Shown: in pieces, positions 32,054 through 37,641 of the stretch
How the letters are laid out: the number at the start of each line of letters is the position of its first letter
Position numbering within the stretch: position 1 is the stretch's first letter
NCBI GenBank assembly: GCA_050184225.1
Contig: JBFXAN010000052.1
Span: forward strand, 1 to 37,641
DNA from: JBFXAN01 sp050184225
Lineage (GTDB): Bacteria; Chloroflexota; Dehalococcoidia; CAUJGQ01
Length of the DNA stretch: 37,641 bases
Direction: 5' to 3'
Position numbers and translations under genes: made by a program
Notes under the pieces: model-generated
Seen by the model: the letters and a program-made list of their open reading frames with translations, nothing else
Told to the model about the DNA's origin: nothing
The model's database searches: none

Positions 32054-33454
32054 CTACCAATCGCGAATGTCGACGAAGTGCCCCGCGATCGCGGCGGCGG
32101 CGGCCATCTGGGGGCTGACGAGGTGGGTGCGGCCGCCTTTGCCCTGCCGTCCCTCGAAGTTGCGATTGCTGGTCGAGGCGCAGCGTTCGCCCGGCAGGAG
32201 GATGTCAGGGTTCATGCCGAGGCACATCGAGCAACCTGCCTCGCGCCATTCGAAGCCGGCCTCGACGAACACCTGATCCAGTCCCTCTTCCTCCGCCTGC
32301 ACCTTGATCATCGCTGAACCAGGGACCACCATCGCCCGCACCTGCGGGTTGACGGAACGGCCACGGACCACGTCGGCGGCGGCACGGAGGTCCTCCATGC
32401 GCGAGTTGGTGCAGGAACCGATGAAGACCCGATCGATCGCGATCTCCTGAATCGGCGTCAACGGCGTCAGGCCCATGTACTCCAGCGCCCGCGCTGTCGC
32501 CTGCTGGTCGGCCGGATCGGCGAAGGACGCGGGGTCCGGCACCCGGTCGGTGATCGGCGCAACCATCTCCGGGTTCGTTCCCCAGGTGACAAACGGCGTC
32601 AGTTTCGTGGCGTCGATCTCGACCAGGCGGTCGTAGACGGCGCCGGGGTCACTTGGCAGCTGCCTCCACGCCTTGACGGCAGCGTCCCACGCGGCGCCGC
32701 TCGGTGCGTAGCGGCGGCCCTGCACATAGTCGATCGTCTTCTCGTCCGGTGCGATCATGCCCGCCCGCGCGCCGGCCTCGATCGACATGTTGCAGACGGT
32801 CATCCGGCCTTCCATCGAGAGCGCCCGGATCGCCTCACCCGTGTACTCGATCACGTAGCCGGTGGCGCCGTCCACACCGATCGTGCCGATGATGCCGAGG
32901 ATGATGTCCTTGGCCGTGACACCGCGCGGCGGCAGGCCGTTCACCCGCACCTCCATCGTCTTCGGCCGCGCCTGCACGAGGCACTGCGTCGCGAGCACGT
33001 GCTCGACCTCCGAGGTACCAATGCCGAAGGCGAGCGCGCCGAACGCGCCGTGCGTGCTCGTATGACTATCGCCGCACACGATCGTCTTGCCCGGCTGGGT
33101 ATACCCCAACTCTGGGCCGATCACGTGAACGATGCCCTGTCCCTGTGAGTAGATGTCGTACAGCCTGATGCCGAACTCTTCGGCGTTTTGGGTCATCGTC
33201 TCGATCTGCTGGCGTGAGATCTCGTCCTCGATCGGCAGCGACCGGTCGGTCGTCGGCACGTTGTGGTCCACCGTCGCGACGGTCAGGTCGGGGCGGCGAA
33301 CGACACGTTCGTTCAGGCGCAGACCCTCGAATGCCTGCGGTGACGTCACCTCATGCACCAGATGGAGATCGATATAGATAATCGCCGGTTTGCCCGGTTC
33401 ATCCTTGACGAGATGGGCATCCCAGATCTTTTCGAACATCGTTTTCGCGGTCAT
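32054..33454 (-). CDS. leuC: Isopropylmalate dehydratase large subunit
   Basis: A 466-residue aconitase-family enzyme. The [4Fe-4S] ligands are Cys348 in IGSCTNSRMEDL, and Cys408 and Cys411 in CSMCLGMNPD. Also visible are VDHNVPTTDR, GDSHTSTHGAFGALAFGIGT and the final RTHLVSPQMAAAAAIAGHFVD. The ATG at 33454 follows GAGAGGA; a longer frame upstream would overlap the methyltransferase gene. It acts with LeuD. It is 52 bases downstream of the methyltransferase gene on the same strand. Confidence 0.96.
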   Translation of the reverse strand: MTAKTMFEKIWDAHLVKDEPGKPAIIYIDLHLVHEVTSPQAFEGLRLNERVVRRPDLTVATVDHNVPTTDRSLPIEDEISRQQIETMTQNAEEFGIRLYDIYSQGQGIVHVIGPELGYTQPGKTIVCGDSHTSTHGAFGALAFGIGTSEVEHVLATQCLVQARPKTMEVRVNGLPPRGVTAKDIILGIIGTIGVDGATGYVIEYTGEAIRALSMEGRMTVCNMSIEAGARAGMIAPDEKTIDYVQGRRYAPSGAAWDAAVKAWRQLPSDPGAVYDRLVEIDATKLTPFVTWGTNPEMVAPITDRVPDPASFADPADQQATARALEYMGLTPLTPIQEIAIDRVFIGSCTNSRMEDLRAAADVVRGRSVNPQVRAMVVPGSAMIKVQAEEEGLDQVFVEAGFEWREAGCSMCLGMNPDILLPGERCASTSNRNFEGRQGKGGRTHLVSPQMAAAAAIAGHFVDIRDW

Positions 33455-33506
33455 GGCGGCGTTCCTCTCAAGTAGTGGCAGGTTGCAGTGTACGGAACGG
33501 GAGAGG

Positions 33507-34292
33507 TTATGTCTCTGAACGGACACCTTTGATCAAAGCCGCCGGGATCGTCCAGCCCCAGGCCGCACCGTCGCGCAGATCAAAGGCGGCACGGGCGGCG
33601 GGCGTCGCGTTCTCGAAAAGCGCCCGGATCGCCGCGACCATCGCGGCGGGGGTCCGGCTTCGCTCAACCCAGGACGCGCCGTCGAGCTCGATCGTGAACT
33701 CGAGCAGTGTTTCCGGCTCGAAGCCGGCGCCCGCCAGCAGCCTTTTCCATTCGGAGACACGGCAGTTGCGGACGTGGGAGCGATCGCGGAGCAACTCCAC
33801 GGCGTTATAGAACGTGTCGAGCGCGGGATCTTCCGGCGCGACCGTATCGATCAGCAGGATGCTGCCGCCCGGCCGCAGCACCCGCGCCGCCTCGCCCAGC
33901 GCCGCTTCGGGATCGGCATAGTGATGCGCGCTCACCCGGCTGGTGATCAGATCGAACGCCGCATCCTCGAACGGGAGCGCCGCGACATCGGCCGAGCGAA
34001 ATGTGATGTTCGTGATCCCCCGCGCTTCCGCCAGTCCGGAGGCAACCGTCAGCATCTCCGGTGTCAGATCGACGGCCATGACCGCGGCGGCATGCGGGGC
34101 AACGGCCAGCGCCGTGTGACCGGCGCCACAACCGAGATCCAGCACCCTCTCCCGTCCGGTCAGTCCCGCCGCCGACACGAGCGCCGCCAGGTCTGGTCCG
34201 GAAGAATGGTATGTGCTGGTCGCATAGGCGGCGGCGACCGCGCCGAACTGGCCGCGCACCGGGTCCGTCGTCTGCACGTGCTGGTTCGTCAT
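33507..34292 (-). CDS. SAM-dependent methyltransferase (class I)
   Basis: A 261-residue class I methyltransferase of the UbiE/methyltransf_11 type. The SAM site LDLGCGAGHTALAV is in the N-terminal third, followed by VDLTPEMLTVA, ALPFEDAAFDLITSR and HHYADPEAALGEAARVLRPGG. No substrate can be inferred; such enzymes act on quinones, small acids or other metabolites. The ATG at 34292 follows GGGAGG. It precedes leuC on the same strand and is divergent from the LysR gene. Confidence 0.9.
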   Translation of the reverse strand: MTNQHVQTTDPVRGQFGAVAAAYATSTYHSSGPDLAALVSAAGLTGRERVLDLGCGAGHTALAVAPHAAAVMAVDLTPEMLTVASGLAEARGITNITFRSADVAALPFEDAAFDLITSRVSAHHYADPEAALGEAARVLRPGGSILLIDTVAPEDPALDTFYNAVELLRDRSHVRNCRVSEWKRLLAGAGFEPETLLEFTIELDGASWVERSRTPAAMVAAIRALFENATPAARAAFDLRDGAAWGWTIPAALIKGVRSET

Positions 34293-34356
34293 CGCGACCT
34301 CCCAATCGATGATGATCTGGCTTCTACAATATCGCCGATCCAATCCGACGAATAGG

Positions 34357-34374
34357 ATATGATTCGCATGATAT
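34357..34374. promoter_or_regulatory. LysR-type operator candidate
   Basis: An 18-bp near-palindrome (ATAT arms at both ends, 14 of 18 positions symmetric), matching the T-N11-A style of LysR boxes, 20 bases before the LysR ATG and 65 bases before the methyltransferase ATG on the other strand. It overlaps a TATGAT that could be the LysR gene's -10, which fits autorepression. Confidence 0.5.
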
Positions 34375-34393
34375 TCATAGCGGATCGGCATCG

Positions 34394-35332
34394 ATGGAGC
34401 TACACCAGCTCGATTACTTGCGCGCGGTCGTCCGCCATGGCAGCATCACCCGCGCCGCCGAGGCGGTTCATGTCGCGCAGCCTTCGGTCAGCCGCCAGAT
34501 CAAGCTGCTCGAGCATGAGGTTGGCGTGCCCCTCCTACATCGTGTCGGCCGGCGGATCGAGCCGACGGAGGCGGCGATCCTCCTTGCCGCCTGCGCCGAG
34601 CGGATCTTCGATGATCTGTCCGAGACGGTCGATGCGTTGGCGCTCCTCGCCTCATCCCTCACCGGAACGCTGCGCCTTTGCGCCACGGAGACCGTGGCCG
34701 ACTTCTTGCTCCCGCCGGCGTTGACCGAGCTTCGACGCCAGCGTCCCGGCGTGCACGTCAGCGTCGAGATGCTCGGCACCGACACCGCGATCGAGCAGGT
34801 GCTGAACGGCGCCGTCGATCTCGCCTTCGTCGTGCTGCCGCTGGCCGACTCCCGCCTCGAGATCCATCCGCTGGTCGAGGAATCGATCCTGCTCGCCGTG
34901 CCCGCGACGCACCCCTGGCACACCCGCGACGCGATCCGCCTCGACGACGCGCTCGCCTCACCCGACCTGCTGCTGTCGATGCCCGGACACGGACTCCGTG
35001 CCCAGCTGGAACACGAGGCACAACAACGCTCACTCACCCTCAAGAGCCGGCTCGACCTGCGCAGTCAGCAGGCGCTGCTGAACATGGTTGCCTGCGGTGC
35101 CGGCATTGCCTTCGTCCCGGCGATGAGCGCCATCCCGCGCGAGGGCGTTGTCATCCGGACGCTGAGCCCGGCCATCACCCGCGGCATCGGTTGGATCGTC
35201 CGGCGCGGCCGCCGGCTGCCGCCGGTCGCGGCCACGTTGATTGACCTGCTCCTGGGCGGCAGCGAACCGACGGAGCACGCGCAAGGCCGAACGACCCCAG
35301 CATCTCGCCGATCGATGAGCATTCGAGCATGA
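34394..35332 (+). CDS. LysR-type transcriptional regulator
   Basis: A 312-residue LysR-family regulator: N-terminal winged helix with HQLDYLRAVVRHGSITRAAEAV and AQPSVSRQIKLLEHEVGVPLLHR, then a substrate-binding domain (LRLCATETVADFLLPPAL, then VDLAFVVLPLADSRLEIHPLV). The C-terminus extends beyond the usual domain with a short basic tail. The effector is unknown. Its divergent arrangement with the methyltransferase-leuCD genes suggests it controls them and itself, through the shared intergenic site. Confidence 0.92.
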   Translation: MELHQLDYLRAVVRHGSITRAAEAVHVAQPSVSRQIKLLEHEVGVPLLHRVGRRIEPTEAAILLAACAERIFDDLSETVDALALLASSLTGTLRLCATETVADFLLPPALTELRRQRPGVHVSVEMLGTDTAIEQVLNGAVDLAFVVLPLADSRLEIHPLVEESILLAVPATHPWHTRDAIRLDDALASPDLLLSMPGHGLRAQLEHEAQQRSLTLKSRLDLRSQQALLNMVACGAGIAFVPAMSAIPREGVVIRTLSPAITRGIGWIVRRGRRLPPVAATLIDLLLGGSEPTEHAQGRTTPASRRSMSIRA

Positions 35333-35410
35333 CGCATCAGTCCAGTTTGCTCACGAACGAAACGCTGTCTACGCTGAGGAAAGCCGCGACGCCGTGGGCC
35401 GCGAGGGACT

Positions 35411-36226
35411 ATGACGATCTGGCAGGCGCTGATCCTCGGCATTGTCCAGGGCATCACCGAGTTCTTTCCCATCTCTTCGTCCGGCCACCTCTTGCTCGTG
35501 CCCGAGCTCTTTGGCTGGCAGGAGCAACCGCTCGCGTTCGACGTGGCTCTCCATGCCGGCACGGCGATCGCGATCCTGATGTACTTCCATCGGGATTGGT
35601 GGTTTCTGATCCGCGAGTCCGTCTGTGACCTGCGTCAGCACGGCGCCCGCATCACCCGGTGGGGACCATACGGCCGGCTGATGCTCCTGCTCGCCGCCGG
35701 TACGGTGCCCGCCGTGATCGTTGGTCTGAGCATCGCCGAACTTGAAGAGCAGCTACGCACGCCGGGCGTGGTCGCGGCCATGTTGATCCTCGTCGGCCTC
35801 TATATGGCCGCCGCCGAACGCTGGTCGAATCCGAACAAGGAACCCGGGCTCGAGCGATTGACCGTGACCGGGTCGCTGATCGTCGGCGTCGCCCAGGCGT
35901 CTGCATTGATACCGGGCGTCTCTCGTTCCGGCTCGACGATCGCCACCGGCATGTTCATCGGACTCGACCGCGCGACCGCCGCCCGCTTTTCTTTCCTGCT
36001 GGCGACACCGGTCACGGTCGCCGCCCTCTTCAAGGAGCTGCCCAATCTCCAAGGCGCCGCCGACCAAGGGATCAGCACGACGGCGATCGTCGTCGGCATC
36101 GTCACGTCGTTCGTCGTCGGGCTCGCCGCGATCCGGTTCCTGCTGCGCTATCTCAGCGCCGGCAGCCTCTATCCGTTCGTGATCTATCGCATCGCGCTGG
36201 CCGTGCTCGTCCTGCTGGTCGTCTAG
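35411..36226 (+). CDS. uppP: Undecaprenyl-diphosphate phosphatase
   Basis: A 271-residue polytopic membrane protein of the UppP/BacA family, which recycles the carrier lipid of cell-wall synthesis and confers bacitracin tolerance. The catalytic elements are GITEFFPISSSGHL near residues 14-27 (Glu17, His26) and PGVSRSGSTI near 168-177 with Arg172. There are about eight hydrophobic segments. The ATG at 35411 follows GAGGGAC. It is alone on the plus strand, 78 bases after the LysR gene. Confidence 0.95.
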   Translation: MTIWQALILGIVQGITEFFPISSSGHLLLVPELFGWQEQPLAFDVALHAGTAIAILMYFHRDWWFLIRESVCDLRQHGARITRWGPYGRLMLLLAAGTVPAVIVGLSIAELEEQLRTPGVVAAMLILVGLYMAAAERWSNPNKEPGLERLTVTGSLIVGVAQASALIPGVSRSGSTIATGMFIGLDRATAARFSFLLATPVTVAALFKELPNLQGAADQGISTTAIVVGIVTSFVVGLAAIRFLLRYLSAGSLYPFVIYRIALAVLVLLVV

Positions 36227-36262
36227 CGAGAGAGCAACCACCACGGCGCGCATGAGCCAGGC

Positions 36263-36330
36263 GTGACATTGAGCCGGCACCTTCATGTCGTGGTGGCGAG
36301 CTCTGGGCTTTTGCGTTGCCTCAATGTCAC
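36263..36330. repeat. 11-bp inverted repeat at convergent gene ends
   Basis: GTGACATTGAG (36263-36273) and its perfect complement (36320-36330) are separated by 46 bases. The right arm contains the stop codon of the small gene 36327-36629. It lies between convergent genes, where a shared terminator would be expected, but the loop is long and there is no T tail. Confidence 0.4.
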
Positions 36331-36629
36331 TGGTGAAGGTTCAATCTCGACGCGGAAATGATATCCGGCTGATTCGACACCGCCCCAGCGCCCGATGCGA
36401 AGATGCCGCGCAGCACGCCACCGCGAATAATCTCCGGTTGGAGCGCCGGGCTACCGCCGACGATGATAATGTGTCCGCGCGTGTCATCCGTCCCCACGGC
36501 AGCTTCGAGGATGCTCGCCAGCGCCACCTGTTCCGCCTCGGGCAGCGTCGTCGACCACTGCATCAACTTCGCCGTCACCTCGGCGACCTGGTCCTCTGTC
36601 ACCGCGTCAATGCCGGTTTCGTCTGCCAT
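36327..36629 (-). CDS. Leader-peptide-like small protein, unknown
   Basis: A 100-residue protein. The first 45 residues are a predicted amphipathic helical region, VTEDQVAEVTAKLMQWSTT then LPEAEQVALASILEAAVG, of the sort found in leader regions of some peptide natural-product precursors and in uncharacterised small proteins of related bacteria. The second half, GHIIIVGGSPALQPEIIRGG and onward, is glycine-, alanine- and isoleucine-rich with no Cys. The ATG at 36629 follows AAAGGAG by about seven bases, a strong site. No modification enzyme or exporter is in the window, so a precursor role is only a possibility. Confidence 0.6.
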   Translation of the reverse strand: MADETGIDAVTEDQVAEVTAKLMQWSTTLPEAEQVALASILEAAVGTDDTRGHIIIVGGSPALQPEIIRGGVLRGIFASGAGAVSNQPDIISASRLNLHQ

Positions 36630-36774
36630 TGTCTGCTCCTTTCTGATCGCTCGCCTGAAAGATACGTCGTGAACGGCACCCGCTCTCGCCCACCGTCCTA
36701 TCGTCCGAACGCGCCGGCGTTGCGGAATCCCGTCTGGGTCCCGCAACGCTGCATGAATTGTCCGTGTCGTTTGG

Positions 36775-37590
36775 CTACTCGACCTGCATCGTCCAATCGG
36801 CGGCGTCCTGCGGGCCTTCAATTTTCCATGCTTCAACATAGAAGAGGTAGAGCCCGTCCCGGCGCAGCGTCACCGTCGCCGACTCGTTCGCCGGTCCGCT
36901 CGTCACATCAAAGAGCCGGCCGAAGACATTTCCGTCCACGGCACCGCCGCCGAGGTCGTCCACCTCATACATCCAAACGCGGAAGTTGCCGTCGCCGTTC
37001 GACGTACCGCGCACCGTATACGTGCCTGCCTCCAGCGCAAAGACCGGCGTCACCTGCTGCCCGGCTCCCTCGAACGACCGCTCGTCCACCGGCGTGACAT
37101 TGTCCGGGACCGGCTGCTCGAGCGTGAACTCATACGTGCCGCCGGCACCGATCAGCAGATAGTAGTCGCCGGGCACCGTCAGCAGCGCCGCCGCCGCACC
37201 GTCGTAGCGGCCGATCGCGTTGATCATCAGGTAGCGATTCTCGTAGCTGTCCTCCGGCGCCTTGCCCGGATCAGCCGTGACCAACGTCAGGCCGAAGTTG
37301 GCGTTGCCGCCGTGGCGGGCGCGAACGACGACCAGCCCGGCCTCCAGCGACACCGGCCCCTCGACCTTCGACGTCGACCAGCCATCGTAGCTGCCCCGGA
37401 ACGTCGCCAGCGCCGGCGCTTCGCCCGGCTCCGGCTCCTGCGCGAGCGCCGGTCCTGCCATCCACATGCTCGTCGCCACGGCGGCGATCATGCTGATGAC
37501 GAGTAGTGCGCGGTGTGCCTTTCCACTCATGGCATGACGCCCGGTGTCGCCTCTGCTCGATTCCCTCGTCTGAGTCACGCGTACCATCAT
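36775..37590 (-). CDS. Secreted protein with duplicated beta domain
   Basis: A 271-residue exported protein. The signal region is AHRALLVISMIAAVATSMWMA ended by a PALAQE cleavage site (split here for length). The mature part consists of two similar units: the first around VSLEAGLVVVRARHGGNANF...LLTVPGDYYLLIGAGGTYEF, the second around FALEAGTYTVRGTSNGDGNF...VTLRRDGLYLFYVEAW, likely two beta-sandwich domains of the PPC kind. Function unknown. The ATG at 37590 follows AAAGGG and gives a long, charged n-region; an internal ATG at 37530 gives a normal signal peptide but lacks a ribosome site. The gene upstream is not visible. Confidence 0.75.
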   Translation of the reverse strand: MMVRVTQTRESSRGDTGRHAMSGKAHRALLVISMIAAVATSMWMAGPALAQEPEPGEAPALATFRGSYDGWSTSKVEGPVSLEAGLVVVRARHGGNANFGLTLVTADPGKAPEDSYENRYLMINAIGRYDGAAAALLTVPGDYYLLIGAGGTYEFTLEQPVPDNVTPVDERSFEGAGQQVTPVFALEAGTYTVRGTSNGDGNFRVWMYEVDDLGGGAVDGNVFGRLFDVTSGPANESATVTLRRDGLYLFYVEAWKIEGPQDAADWTMQVE

Positions 37591-37641
37591 GTTGATTCCC
37601 TTTCTCCACATCGCTGACGTTTACTACGCCTGCTGATTGCT

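Noticed and set aside
31746..32276. Frames crossing the AT-rich palindrome between leuC and leuD
   Set aside because: They consist mainly of repeat-derived residues (for example FVLFVSFVF on the other strand) and overlap leuC or leuD.
1..37641. tRNA, rRNA, CRISPR array or transposase genes
   Set aside because: I saw no cloverleaf-like sequence with a T-loop, no regular repeat-spacer array and no transposase motif.

Overview
The window is 37.6 kb of high-GC bacterial chromosome, densely packed, with many GTG starts and 1 to 4 base stop/start overlaps. The gene mix (late cobalamin genes, a PhaE-like protein, DUF4118-type KdpD, Uma2 proteins, a P450 with its ferredoxin, LeuCD) and the protein style suggest a member of the Chloroflexota, most likely Thermomicrobia (Sphaerobacter-like). 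That placement is an inference from family resemblance; there is no rRNA or other marker here. I see no tRNA, rRNA, CRISPR array, transposase or phage gene.

Left part (1-4.1 kb): small hypothetical genes, a NarL-type response regulator behind a degenerate receiver protein, an Nfu-N protein with a clear terminator, an SCP2-like protein and a zinc-ribbon protein. Centre left (4.1-10.9 kb): a tight minus-strand operon for the lower part of vitamin B12 assembly (cobT-cobS-cbiB-cobD-cobQ-cobU) ending in an overlapping rhomboid protease gene. Corrin-ring genes are absent, which fits salvage or a second locus elsewhere. A PhaE/phasin-like gene is divergent from cobT. 11.5-17.8 kb: a Uma2 protein, a zinc-ribbon microprotein, an orphan KdpDE pair whose kinase lacks the KdpD N-terminal domains, a biotin-dependent carboxyltransferase subunit, and a toxin-antitoxin pair (PIN toxin first, RHH-like antitoxin second).

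17.8-25.5 kb: an M20 amidohydrolase, a 27-residue membrane microprotein, a SbcD-like phosphoesterase, a ferredoxin/P450 pair, a second Uma2 protein, a GNAT acetyltransferase, a cupin, an anchored sunset-domain protein and a stand-alone AAA ATPase. 25.5-31.3 kb: a minus-strand trio (BtrH-like protein, flavin reductase, GT39-type glycosyltransferase), then a PRC-barrel protein, an SDR and a small DUF protein on the plus strand. 31.3-37.6 kb: methyltransferase-leuC-leuD with a divergent LysR regulator, uppP, a leader-peptide-like small protein and a secreted duplicated-domain protein.

The most unusual non-coding signals are two copies of a 27-bp-arm palindromic element (1466-1547 and 12615-12686), an AT-rich 29-bp-arm palindrome built from 9-nt units between leuC and leuD, and two small genes that carry terminator-like hairpins inside their own coding ends. 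No single locus is clearly a new defence or biosynthetic system; the best candidates for undescribed biology are the leader-like protein at 36.3-36.6 kb, the 27-residue microprotein at 19.2 kb and the dispersed palindromes.
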